Positions 33,599-42,734 of a DNA stretch of 64,000 bases are shown one piece after another. Positions within the stretch are counted from its first letter, which is position 1, and the number at the start of each line of letters is the position of its first letter. Where the stretch lies: the NCBI RefSeq assembly GCF_001412655.1, contig NZ_CP012996.1, positions 3,286,001-3,350,000 of the forward strand, written 5' to 3'. The DNA comes from Pedobacter sp. PACM 27299. GTDB taxonomy: Bacteria; Bacteroidota; Bacteroidia; Sphingobacteriales; Sphingobacteriaceae. The translations under genes were made by a program, and so were the position numbers. The notes below the pieces were generated by a model. The model saw only the letters and a program-made list of their open reading frames with translations. It did not search any database and was not told where the DNA came from.

Positions 33599-34234
33599 AT
33601 GAAAGTCGATATCTGGTCGGACGTAAGATGTCCGTTTTGCTATATAGGAAAGAGAAAGTTTGAAGCTGCCCTGGCAGACTTTGATCATAAGGGAGAAATA
33701 GAAGTGGAATGGCATAGTTTTGAGCTGGATCCAAATGCGGTGACTATACTTGACAAAACTTCTGAAGAATATTTAGCAGAACGTTATGGAAAATCAAAAG
33801 AATGGGCAGCAGAAACTCATAAAAACGTGGCCAACGCAGCGGCTGAAGTTGGACTAACTTTCAATTTTGATCAGGCAGTGGTCGCTAATTCTTTCAATGC
33901 TCACCGGTTAATTCAACTTGCAAAAACAAAAGGACTTGGTGATGCGATAGAAGAAGCCATGTTTAAAGCTCATTTTACTGAGGGAAAAAATATTGATGAC
34001 CATGAGGCCTTACAGGAAATTGGTGTTTCAGTGGGTTTAGATGCATTGGAAATCAAAGAAATGTTAAACAGCGATCGTTTTACCGATGAAGTAAGATATG
34101 ATGAGAAAACGGCGGAAACAATTGGTGTTCGTGGTGTACCATTCTTTGTATTCAATGAGAAACTAGCGGTTTCTGGTGCGCAGCCTCCGGAAACATTTCT
34201 AGGTGCACTAAACCAAGCCTGGGAATCCCGTTAA
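33599..34234 (+). CDS. DsbA-family oxidoreductase, FrnE-like
   Basis: 211 residues. 'DIWSDVRCPFCYIGKRKFE' carries the CPFC active site of the FrnE branch, 'NSFNAHRLIQLAKTKG' is the helical insert and 'GVRGVPFFVFNEKLAVSGAQ' the cis-Pro loop. Cytoplasmic thiol-disulfide isomerase-like protein; partners unknown. Operon with galM (1-bp gap); two terminators follow. Confidence 0.95.
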   Translation: MKVDIWSDVRCPFCYIGKRKFEAALADFDHKGEIEVEWHSFELDPNAVTILDKTSEEYLAERYGKSKEWAAETHKNVANAAAEVGLTFNFDQAVVANSFNAHRLIQLAKTKGLGDAIEEAMFKAHFTEGKNIDDHEALQEIGVSVGLDALEIKEMLNSDRFTDEVRYDEKTAETIGVRGVPFFVFNEKLAVSGAQPPETFLGALNQAWESR

Positions 34235-34246
34235 TCAAAGCTCCAT

Positions 34247-34281
34247 AAAAAAACACTCCAGCTAATAAGTGGAGTGTTTTT
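34247..34281 (+). terminator. Terminator after FrnE-like gene
   Basis: AAAACACTCCA-gctaataag-TGGAGTGTTTT with T-run. Confidence 0.9.
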
Positions 34282-34295
34282 GTTGAAGATCTTAT

Positions 34296-34335
34296 AAAAA
34301 AGCTCAAATATTATGTAAAATATTTGAGCTTTTTT
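34296..34335. terminator. Second, bidirectional terminator
   Basis: AAAAAGCTCAAATATT-atgtaa-AATATTTGAGCTTTTT, 16-bp perfect stem; it also terminates the converging sensor-kinase operon. Confidence 0.92.
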
Positions 34336-34366
34336 ATGGTAAACTTAGATTAAGTACCTAGACCTG

Positions 34367-35446
34367 TCATGCGATCTGCTTTTCTACTAAAGGCAAGCTC
34401 AACCGCACAAAAAATGAATTTCCAGTTTCTTCTCCCTCATAATGGAGTTTGATGAGATCTCCATAAAGCTGACTATAATTGTCCCGGTATGTTTCTAAAT
34501 CCGCTAAAAGCTGCGAGGTCGCGTTCGCTTCATACTGCATTTCTAAGTGTAATTCATCCGATTCAATCAGTATGATAATATTCAAAGCTACAGCCTGATG
34601 GTGTACGATCTTACAGAAAGGCTCTAGAAGATTAACAATAGATAATGCTGCGATACATTGACCAGTATCTTCTCCCTGAACATCTAGTTTGATATACAGC
34701 TGATGATGCAAACGATCCAGGCCAATAAAATGTAAGAAGGAGTTCAAAGCAGAAAGTTCTTCTTTTAGCGGACTGTACAGTTGCCGGCCCCTGTAAAGCC
34801 TGTATCTTAGCAAATCTGAAAAAGTCAGGATCGCCTCTGGTGTCGTTTCTTCAGGTATTTTAGCAGACTCCTTTATTTGATGTAATGACCTCATCAGGAA
34901 ATCTGGATTGATGTTACTTTTTAACAGGTCTAGCTTTACCTGTTCAATTTCTTTCTTTTCTTTTTCCAACTCCAATAGCGTATTGTTTTCTTCATTTTTC
35001 TCCATGAAAAAGAGCATAATGGAGAAGAATAGAAAATTTAAAAGATAGCCTGTCAACTTAGCGATATAAGTTTTTAAAAAGGTGGTATCGGTGGCCATAG
35101 GAACAGGATCTGTCAGATGAACAAAGGCTCTTCCAAAGAAAACATCAATAGCCGAAATCCCCAGCAAGGAGACCAGCATCAATAGCCAAAACTGTAGATT
35201 TTTATTTCTTTTGAAAAAATAAGGAATAAAATATAAGCAGTAGAGGTAGAAAAATGTTGCAATCATTACATTCGAGAGCACGAAATGATTAAGGACCAAA
35301 GAAGGGGTAATTGGCCCTTTTGCACGCATAATCGTACTTACAATCAACACCCAAAGCCAATAAGCGGCATGGGCTACCCAACGGTATTTATTAAAATAAA
35401 CCCACCTGTTACGTTCGTTAATCTCTAGTTGTGCGAAATTACTCAT
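34367..35446 (-). CDS. LytS-like sensor kinase homologue lacking the phospho-acceptor His (pseudokinase)
   Basis: 359 residues. Four hydrophobic segments (about 27-40, 52-77, 86-104, 130-148), a coiled linker, then the His-kinase core 'LLKSNINPDFLMRSLHQI', where family consensus is NPHFLFN: residue 182 is Asp instead of His. The N-box expected as 'NAFKHG' reads 'EPFCKIVHH', and no GxGLxN motif is seen. It starts 3 bases after the intact LytS-like gene upstream, with its His at the same residue number. Probably a non-catalytic partner that heterodimerises with or modulates its neighbour (inference). Confidence 0.85.
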   Translation of the reverse strand: MSNFAQLEINERNRWVYFNKYRWVAHAAYWLWVLIVSTIMRAKGPITPSLVLNHFVLSNVMIATFFYLYCLYFIPYFFKRNKNLQFWLLMLVSLLGISAIDVFFGRAFVHLTDPVPMATDTTFLKTYIAKLTGYLLNFLFFSIMLFFMEKNEENNTLLELEKEKKEIEQVKLDLLKSNINPDFLMRSLHQIKESAKIPEETTPEAILTFSDLLRYRLYRGRQLYSPLKEELSALNSFLHFIGLDRLHHQLYIKLDVQGEDTGQCIAALSIVNLLEPFCKIVHHQAVALNIIILIESDELHLEMQYEANATSQLLADLETYRDNYSQLYGDLIKLHYEGEETGNSFFVRLSLPLVEKQIA

Positions 35447-35448
35447 GA

Positions 35449-36537
35449 TTAAAAAATAAGGATTAGGTAGATTTCAAAATGATCTGGAGCGTTATTGATC
35501 GTTAATTTATGGCGCTTTGGATACAGTATCTCCAGCCTGCGTTTTACGTTTTTCAGACCAATACCTCCTTGATATTCAGAAAAGGTTTGGAGGATAGGCA
35601 CTTCAGGCTTACTGTTTTGGAGCTTAAAATGCAATTCCTTTTTTAACACTTCAATTTCCATATTGATCCAGGACTTTCCAAAACTGGTTTTGGTCCCATG
35701 TTTAAACGCATTTTCAAGGAAGTTTATCAATAGTAAAGGCGCAATTTTACGTCCGGCAGTGACTCCTTTAATAGTAGTCGTTATGGTACATTGATCTTCC
35801 TTATGTCGCAGCTTTTCGAGCGAAATATAACTATTGGTAAATGTAAATTCATCGTCCAGCGCAACTAGATCTTCCTTGCACTCGTATAGCATATAATGCA
35901 GTAAAGATTCTAGCCTTTCAATAATAATCGGAGTTCTTTCAGATTTCTTCAAGCTGAGGGCATAAATATTATTGAGTGTATTGAAAAGAAAGTGGGGATT
36001 AACCTGCGATTTTAAAAATCGGCTTTCCAATTCGATCTTTTCAGATTTGAACTGTCCCAGTTTCAAAATTTCCTTCTGTCGGTCATAAATATCAATGAAA
36101 TAGTAAAAAGCAATAAATATGGAGGAAGTAAATAAATACACCAGCAAATGATTCTTTAAAAGTGGCCATAAACTGAGTTCAGGTCTGATATTCATGATAG
36201 GAATCGTACGAATCACCATACTAATAATGGATACGTTGATCAGAAACCACAATAGAAATAGCAGGGTAAGGCACAACCAAAATACGTACTTCTTTTTCTG
36301 CTTATGCATCGGAATGACACCAAGAAGAAAAATATAGGATTGTAAAAATATGACCAGACAAAATGTGGTCATAAAGACCTGAGGAAATGGATCTGGGAAT
36401 TTTGGATTGTTAAACAGTCCTCCCTTCAAAGATGCAAAGTAGAATAATCCTATGAAAATCACCCAAAATATAAAATGCAGCAGCCAACGGTAATTTGAGA
36501 AAGTTTGTGAAAAGTGTTGCTTAAAAGCGGGAGTCAT
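35449..36537 (-). CDS. LytS/YehU-type sensor histidine kinase
   Basis: 362 residues. Four membrane segments in the first 150 residues, then 'LKSQVNPHFLFNTLNNIYAL' (first 20 shown) with phospho-acceptor His182, an N-box 'LLINFLENAFKHG' and a G-box 'GGIGLKNVKRRLEILY'. Intact catalytic set. This class normally signals to a LytTR response regulator, but none is encoded nearby. Middle gene of a three-kinase operon (11 bp after the HisKA kinase, 2 bp before the degenerate one). Confidence 0.93.
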   Translation of the reverse strand: MTPAFKQHFSQTFSNYRWLLHFIFWVIFIGLFYFASLKGGLFNNPKFPDPFPQVFMTTFCLVIFLQSYIFLLGVIPMHKQKKKYVFWLCLTLLFLLWFLINVSIISMVIRTIPIMNIRPELSLWPLLKNHLLVYLFTSSIFIAFYYFIDIYDRQKEILKLGQFKSEKIELESRFLKSQVNPHFLFNTLNNIYALSLKKSERTPIIIERLESLLHYMLYECKEDLVALDDEFTFTNSYISLEKLRHKEDQCTITTTIKGVTAGRKIAPLLLINFLENAFKHGTKTSFGKSWINMEIEVLKKELHFKLQNSKPEVPILQTFSEYQGGIGLKNVKRRLEILYPKRHKLTINNAPDHFEIYLILIF

Positions 36538-36548
36538 TAAATAGGTTT

Positions 36549-37943
36549 TTAAGTTCTTCCCGGTAAAGTTATAATAAATTTACTTCCTTCATTCTCCTTA
36601 CTTTCAACAACTATACTTCCTTCATGTTTCTCAATAAAATCTTTACATAATACCAGACCTAAACCAGTTCCACTTTCATTGTTAGTGCCTCTGCCAGGCA
36701 TTTTCTTTTCAATACGAAATAGATTGCTCAGCGTTTTACTATTCATACCGACACCAAAGTCAATCACCGATATCCGAACCGCTTTATTTAATAATTCAGC
36801 ATGGATTTCGACACTGCCAAAGTTAGGGGTGAATTTAATCGCATTTGACAATAGGTTTCTAAAAACAGTGTGAATCATATCCACATCAGCAGAAATCAAC
36901 AACTGGCCAGGTACCTTATTGATGATTTCGATGTTCTTTTGTGCGGCAACAATCTTTAGTACTTCTATGCTGGACTGTAATGTTTCCTGTACATCAAGGA
37001 TCTGGGGTTTAAAGTTCAATATTCCCGCTTGATTAGTAGACCATAAAAGTACATTTTCCAATAATTTAGCACTATTACTAAGGCTATTCTGTAATAGGTT
37101 GTAAGTTTTATTTCGTTCATCTGTATTCTCCTCAAATACACCTTCTTCTAAAAATGTGGTGAGGGCAAGGGCCGAATTTAGCGGGCCACGAAGATCATGT
37201 GCCAATATCGAGAAAAATTGATCTTTACTTGCATTTGTATCTTCCAGGTCCTGGTTGGCAATAGATAATTTCTCGTATTGATATTCCAATATCTGCTTCT
37301 GTGATTGTATGAGCCGATCTTGCTTAAAACGGGTCATATTGTTGTTCCAGAGCACCCAGGAGATGACAAAAGCAACAGCTACCACGCAAAGCCCATCTAT
37401 GGCATTGAACAACACCGTATTTTGATTCGGCTGAGTCAGTGTGACCCCATAAATAAAAAAACAGTAAATCAATATAAAATAAATAGCTGCATATAAAGGC
37501 CGGATTAAAATCGTCGCTGCATTTAACACACAGGCCAGCATAAAGGTGATAATTGCATTGTCTAAAGATTGTCCAAAGATAGAGCAGAGTGCGCCACAAG
37601 CAGCAAACACAAAGAAAACAAGGTGAGGCAAAAGCTTACTGAGCAAAGAATACTCTCTCCTTGTAAATTTTAACAAGAACCCAATTAAACTCAAGAATAA
37701 GCATACAGGCCCCATGATTATGTTTATAAAGAAAAGATCATTTAGCCAGGAAATTTCCTGAGGGCCAACTTTAAAATTTCCATACCTGAAATAGAGGTGG
37801 ATGATTAAGGTAATTGGTACAAATAAACTGGTTATAGTGATGCATCTGCTGAGGTTAGTAGAACTAACTTCATCTTCCATGATCATTTTGTCCAGGGGCG
37901 GTCTTTTAAAGTACCTTAGAAATAGATTGAGAGCGTTTGCCAT
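36549..37943 (-). CDS. Membrane sensor histidine kinase (HisKA/HATPase)
   Basis: 464 residues. About six membrane segments up to residue 200, a short coiled coil (208-236), HisKA H-box 'FFSILAHDLRGPLNSALAL' with His249, N-box 'NLLSNAIKFTPN', G1 'VIDFGVGMN' and G2 'GTGLGLVLCKDFIEKH'. All catalytic motifs are present. First gene of the kinase operon; no receiver domain and no adjacent response regulator, so its partner lies elsewhere. The 7TM-like sensor is not recognised. Confidence 0.93.
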   Translation of the reverse strand: MANALNLFLRYFKRPPLDKMIMEDEVSSTNLSRCITITSLFVPITLIIHLYFRYGNFKVGPQEISWLNDLFFINIIMGPVCLFLSLIGFLLKFTRREYSLLSKLLPHLVFFVFAACGALCSIFGQSLDNAIITFMLACVLNAATILIRPLYAAIYFILIYCFFIYGVTLTQPNQNTVLFNAIDGLCVVAVAFVISWVLWNNNMTRFKQDRLIQSQKQILEYQYEKLSIANQDLEDTNASKDQFFSILAHDLRGPLNSALALTTFLEEGVFEENTDERNKTYNLLQNSLSNSAKLLENVLLWSTNQAGILNFKPQILDVQETLQSSIEVLKIVAAQKNIEIINKVPGQLLISADVDMIHTVFRNLLSNAIKFTPNFGSVEIHAELLNKAVRISVIDFGVGMNSKTLSNLFRIEKKMPGRGTNNESGTGLGLVLCKDFIEKHEGSIVVESKENEGSKFIITLPGRT

Positions 37944-38116
37944 TTTGATAATAGAACAAATCTATTCTTTTATTTTACAAATTGCTAATCTTTTGAAAAT
38001 GAAGTAGTCATGTACTTTTTATTTCCAGTGCTATAGGGTATATATTTAGTATTTAAATAAAAGAAATTGCCTTTAAGCATAAATGTTAAGTGTAATTTCT
38101 TCTTAAGTCTGTTGGT

Positions 38117-39058
38117 TTACAGCATTTTGTCAACAGCATTCCATATAATTCTCAGACTAGAAAGTATAACAATTACAGCCACTCCAATAAACATCTTCTT
38201 AATGGGCAGTTTTCCGACGAGTTTTGCTGCAATTGGCGCTGCAATTACCCCGCCGATCAGTAGTCCTAAAATAGATTGCCAATGACTGACACCTAGTATA
38301 AAGAAAAACGTAACTGCACTGGCCATGGTCACAAAGAATTCCGTTAAGCTCACAGAACCAATCACATACTTGGGCGTACGTCCCTTTGAGATCAGCGTAG
38401 AAGTGACTAATGGGCCCCATCCACCGCCACCAAAAGAATCCAGAAATCCACCTGCACCAGCCAACCAGCCTGCTCTTTTCACTTTCTGAAGTTTAGGTTT
38501 TTCCTTGAATGCATTGGTCAGGATCTTTATCCCTAATGCTAAGGTATATACAGAAATCACAGGTCTGATGTATTCAGAAAACTTTTCTCCTGCATATCCC
38601 AGTAAAAGTGCCCCTGCAATCGCTCCTAATACGCCAGGAATCAATAAGGTTTTAAAGAGTTTTTTATTGACATTTCCGAATCTATAGTGACTGAAGCCCG
38701 AAGCGCCACTCGAAAACATTTCTGCAGTATGAATACTCCCTGAAATTACAGCCGGATTTAATCCTCCAGATAACAATAAGGTAGTAGAAATCACGCCATA
38801 GCCCATTCCCAAGGCTCCATCAACCATTTGTGCCAAAAAACCAACCATCAGCATCCATAGAAATTTGTCGTCAATCTGAAGATAAACTTCTTTTCCAAAA
38901 GCAACAACGGATTCGTAATTCAAGTAGGAAACGCTGGCATAACCGATAAAAAGGGCAGCTAAAATCAATAAACATAGGTAAGCTATGCGCTTCCATTTCT
39001 TTTCCTGCGATGGATTTGGCTTAAGGCTTAAAGTGATTTCTTTTTCTTCTAAACTCAT
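38117..39058 (-). CDS. TauE/SafE family permease (sulfite/sulfoacetate exporter type)
   Basis: 313 residues, about 8 membrane segments after a charged N-terminus. 'GFLAQMVDGALGMGYGVIST' and 'GGFLDSFGGGGWGPLVTSTL' (19-20 residues each) are the duplicated family motifs. Known relatives export sulfite or organosulfur anions; substrate here is undetermined. Single gene on the minus strand. Confidence 0.93.
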   Translation of the reverse strand: MSLEEKEITLSLKPNPSQEKKWKRIAYLCLLILAALFIGYASVSYLNYESVVAFGKEVYLQIDDKFLWMLMVGFLAQMVDGALGMGYGVISTTLLLSGGLNPAVISGSIHTAEMFSSGASGFSHYRFGNVNKKLFKTLLIPGVLGAIAGALLLGYAGEKFSEYIRPVISVYTLALGIKILTNAFKEKPKLQKVKRAGWLAGAGGFLDSFGGGGWGPLVTSTLISKGRTPKYVIGSVSLTEFFVTMASAVTFFFILGVSHWQSILGLLIGGVIAAPIAAKLVGKLPIKKMFIGVAVIVILSSLRIIWNAVDKML

Positions 39059-39425
39059 TATTGTACTGTGCTAAAAATGTTATTGGTTCATCATCTTGAA
39101 AGGAGCTGGCCTAATCAATGAACCAGATAAAGTCTATTGATTTAGTAGACAATAATATGCTAACTTTTCGAATAAACAAAATAATTGTACTCTTTTAATT
39201 GGATTAGTAAATTTTAAGGATACGACAGGCCGTCGAAATGTTGGATTTTTATCGATTAAGCTTAGTATTGAGACAAATAAATATGTAAAAAAGGAGAGGG
39301 GGAACTTTTCGAAGAGATACATGATGGAAATGTAATCTATCCATACAGTTATTAAAACAAAAGGTCCTGAAAATATTTTCAGGACCTTTTGTTTTTAAAC
39401 AGATATAATTTTAAGAGGTTATCAT
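39059..39425. other. Intergenic region with Ohr terminator
   Basis: 367 bp. A strong hairpin AAAAGGTCCTGAAAATATTTTCAGGACCTTTT (about 39357-39397 with its T-run) ends the ohr transcript from the right. A 62-codon minus-strand frame at 39134-39322 has no family resemblance and is not called. Confidence 0.6.
39357..39397. terminator. Terminator downstream of ohr
   Basis: Perfect stem AAAAGGTCCTGAAAA/TTTTCAGGACCTTTT with minimal loop, followed by GTTTTT. Confidence 0.92.
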
Positions 39426-39836
39426 TTAAATCGCGGTTACGCGGGTTTCTATATTTCCTCTTGTAGCTTTTGAATAAGGACAAGCACGATGCGCTTTGTC
39501 TGCTAATTTTTGAGCTTCTTCTGTCGTGATACCAGGAATGTGTACATCCAGATCAGCTGATAATATAAAAGAGTTGTCATCTTTGTTAAAAGACACATGT
39601 ACTTCTACAGTAGCTTCCGAAACATCCACACCGTCGTGTGCAGCTACGGAACCTAAGGCTCCTAAATAACATGGACCCCATGCCGCTGCAAATAACTGCT
39701 CAGGATTTGTGGCGCCACCTTGTCCGCCCATTTCTCTTGGTTTTCTTAAGTCAAATTCTATTGTTCCATCGCTTGATTTGATATGTCCGTCACGGCCACC
39801 TTTTGCTGTAACGGAAGCGGTATATATTTTTTCCAT
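39426..39836 (-). CDS. ohr: Organic hydroperoxide resistance protein, Ohr/OsmC family
   Basis: 136 residues from ATG 39836 (MEKIYTASV); a GTG 24 bp further upstream is less likely. Catalytic Cys56 in 'AAWGPCYLGAL' and resolving Cys119 in 'HRACPYSKATRGNI' fit the Ohr branch, as does 'GATNPEQLFAAAW'. It is a thiol peroxidase reducing organic and lipid hydroperoxides with lipoyl partners. No OhrR-type MarR gene is adjacent. Confidence 0.93.
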   Translation of the reverse strand: MEKIYTASVTAKGGRDGHIKSSDGTIEFDLRKPREMGGQGGATNPEQLFAAAWGPCYLGALGSVAAHDGVDVSEATVEVHVSFNKDDNSFILSADLDVHIPGITTEEAQKLADKAHRACPYSKATRGNIETRVTAI

Positions 39837-39887
39837 AATTTCATTTAAATTTAATACCACTACAACAGTTCTGAACCAGCTAAAGTT

Positions 39888-42050
39888 TTAGATTTTAATT
39901 TTTTCACATAGCTTAAAGATATCATAAGCTACTTTTTGGATCAAATCAAACTGCTCATGTATAATAGCATCATTGCTATTTTGATATTGATTTTCGCTCT
40001 TTACCGGCTGCCTGATCAAAGGGACATTACTCAAAGAACTACTATGACTATTTAATACTTCAATGGATAAATTCATCAAATAAGTAGTATTATTTACCAC
40101 AGGCTTAAGGTCTTCGTAATTTGAAATCTTAAAGGAATGTTCCTTGTTATATAAGGAAAGTGTGGCTACATAAGACGATAACAGGTGATTTAAAGCTGTA
40201 AACTGGTGCAGTTCCTTCATTCGCAGCTGCTTGCTTTTGGGTTCTGAAAACATGCGTTGAAATAGGGAGGCTAAATTGGCCGTCGTTACATACACTTCTT
40301 TCCTGGCTACCTTATAATTAGTGAGGTTATGCGCTTCATCTGTATACAAAAAGGTAACTTGTTCAAAATAATTCATGTTCGCTTTTAGCGTATCCAACAT
40401 GGCTTCTTTTAGTTTTTGGTGTTCCCAGTTCGGGAATAAAGAATAACTTGCTAAAAGGGCGATTCCTGAGCCAATCAGGGTATCATAAATACGTTCACGC
40501 GCCACAGATAATCCACCCATACCAAGAAAGTCGAAAAGAACCAAAATATATGGGGTCATAAATAAAACGCTCACCACATAGTTTTTACGCTGGAAGCTAT
40601 AACAGCCGATCATGCAGAAAAGGAGAATAACAAATAAAGTATGTTTATCCTGTACATAAACCAATATTCCCATTCCAATAAATGCGCCGATCACCGTACC
40701 AATTAATCGCTCATAGTTTCGCTTTTTTGTCAGGCTAAAACCAGGTTTGGAGATCACGAGAATGGTTAGTAAAATCCAGTAACTATGAGAAAAATTCAAT
40801 AGCCTGGCCACTACAAATCCGATCAACATAACGATTGCTACCCTTAAAGAATGTCGGAATGTAGAGGAGGTAAAGGTTAAATTTTCAAACAGCAATTTTA
40901 AATCAATAGACTGTCTCGTGATAAAACGCTCTACATCAATCTCTCTGGGCTTTAGGTTTTTCTTTTCTTTTTTATTAAAATAACCATTGATCGTTTTTAC
41001 TCTGGAGAGTATATTCTCAATATTTACCTCTATATTTTTAAGTGCAATAATTCCTAAAGTATTGTATTTTCCTTCAGTATTATTACTTTCAAGGGCGGTA
41101 ATTTCATTTCTAAGTCGCTCTACATCTTCAATTAATGAGGTTGGAAGCTTAGGGACACCGCCACTTTTTAAAGCAAATGCGATCTCATCTAATTCATCGG
41201 CGATCTTGATAATCACAGATTCATAATTTGCTAAAATACCTGATTCGTCGAATTGCTCATGGAGCTGCTCATAATTATAATAAGTAGACATGACCTGTTC
41301 AAAAAGATCCACCATATCAACAAATACCAATAAGAGAAAGCGTCCTTCCGGAGTGGATTCTCTAATGATCTCCCTCGTTTTAAACAATACTTCACGAACT
41401 GCATCCTGTTTTTCATGAACCAGCACCTGCAGCTGTAAAAGCTTTGCATAATTTGCATCGTAGTCTGTATTCTGGTGATAAAATCTGGCTTTAGCTCTTA
41501 AAAATTCAGAAATTTCATGGATGGAATCGCTTAAAGTTTGCTGAACCAAGCGAAAAGGCCTAATTCTGTACACAAAATAGCTCAATAAAGTGTACCAAAT
41601 ACTACCTATAAAAATGAGCAATGCGAATACCAGTACTTCTTTCCATGGCCTCACATCATCAATGCTCAATACCATAATGAGTAGGGCAGCGGTACCAATC
41701 GCAGCAGACCTTAATCCATAAAGAAAAAGCATAGAAAAGATGAAACTGCAGATAAAAAGCAGAGCCCCAATGAAATAGACATTACTGTTGGTTAAACCTA
41801 CAACAATTGAAATGAGCGTGATCAAACCAGTCGTGATCAGCATGGCATTTCTTCGGTGAACAATTGGACCTGGAGTATCTACAACACTCACGCACAAAGC
41901 ACCTAAGGATAAGGTCATTCCGTATTGCAGCAGACCAAATTGAGCAAGAATAAGTGAAGGACAAAGTACCCCGATAGTAATTCTGAGGCCATCAGCGAAA
42001 TAGGTGCTTAATAAAAAATCCTGAATGCTTCTGATTGGACGATTGAACAT
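39888..42050 (-). CDS. FUSC/YccS-like inner membrane protein
   Basis: 720 residues. Two six-helix membrane blocks (about 10-165 and 395-530) separated by a long soluble helical region, the layout of the aromatic acid exporter/fusaric acid resistance-like family ('FRHSLRVAIVMLIGFVVARL', 'TKKRNYERLIGTVIGAFIGM'). The family is linked to efflux of aromatic acids or to envelope functions; the substrate is not known. Upstream is a 680-bp gap, downstream 51 bp to ohr. Confidence 0.9.
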   Translation of the reverse strand: MFNRPIRSIQDFLLSTYFADGLRITIGVLCPSLILAQFGLLQYGMTLSLGALCVSVVDTPGPIVHRRNAMLITTGLITLISIVVGLTNSNVYFIGALLFICSFIFSMLFLYGLRSAAIGTAALLIMVLSIDDVRPWKEVLVFALLIFIGSIWYTLLSYFVYRIRPFRLVQQTLSDSIHEISEFLRAKARFYHQNTDYDANYAKLLQLQVLVHEKQDAVREVLFKTREIIRESTPEGRFLLLVFVDMVDLFEQVMSTYYNYEQLHEQFDESGILANYESVIIKIADELDEIAFALKSGGVPKLPTSLIEDVERLRNEITALESNNTEGKYNTLGIIALKNIEVNIENILSRVKTINGYFNKKEKKNLKPREIDVERFITRQSIDLKLLFENLTFTSSTFRHSLRVAIVMLIGFVVARLLNFSHSYWILLTILVISKPGFSLTKKRNYERLIGTVIGAFIGMGILVYVQDKHTLFVILLFCMIGCYSFQRKNYVVSVLFMTPYILVLFDFLGMGGLSVARERIYDTLIGSGIALLASYSLFPNWEHQKLKEAMLDTLKANMNYFEQVTFLYTDEAHNLTNYKVARKEVYVTTANLASLFQRMFSEPKSKQLRMKELHQFTALNHLLSSYVATLSLYNKEHSFKISNYEDLKPVVNNTTYLMNLSIEVLNSHSSSLSNVPLIRQPVKSENQYQNSNDAIIHEQFDLIQKVAYDIFKLCEKIKI

Positions 42051-42734
42051 AGCGTAAAAATAGATTTACAATCATCAATTGTGCCATTAACAACTGCTTT
42101 ATGCAAAATAACAAAATCATACCACAGTATTAACATATATTGCCTCATATCTAATATTAATTTTATTTCTGATAATATTACTTTAAGAAATGTAAACGTT
42201 TTTATCTATTTTAGTTTTTCAAAAGGATTTTCTTTCATAAAACGGCCATAATAGCCATTAGAAGGCCAAATTTTTGTCACCTGGAATTTGAGTCAGGAAC
42301 GAGGCTAAAATGACGCGTGTAGTATAGGTTGAATGCGCCTTAAAATGCTTTAAATCAGCTAAATAATGTTATTTTTTCTATTCTTTTTTTATAACCAAAA
42401 ATGCGATATGGCGCTCATAATCAAGCTAATATTTGCCAAGTAAAACTGATTCTAATGATTGCGCTCAAATGGAGTTCATCACATTGATTAAGATATAAAA
42501 CGGCGATGTGAATCAATTTTTGGATCGCTGAGAATCGCGTATAATTAAATTCCTGGACAGAACACCGGAATATTCAAATCTAGGACGCTCAATTATCCCA
42601 AACCGCTCTCTTATTTATTCTTTTAATATGTCTGATAATTAATATTATGTTAAGTAGTGTTTTACAACAGCCTATTCTCTAGGCTGTATGTATAAATAAT
42701 AAAGATGGATCTGGAATAATAAACATGATCGGTT
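42051..42734. other. Long intergenic region, no gene seen
   Basis: 684 bp, AT-rich, with many stops in all frames. It contains the promoter of the FUSC gene and the 3' end of the TPR transcript. No exact promoter box, tRNA, repeat array or strong terminator recognised. Confidence 0.4.

Noticed and set aside
39134..39322. 62-codon minus-strand ORF
   Set aside because: No family resemblance, poor context between a terminator and an unrelated gene; composition looks like translated AT-rich spacer.
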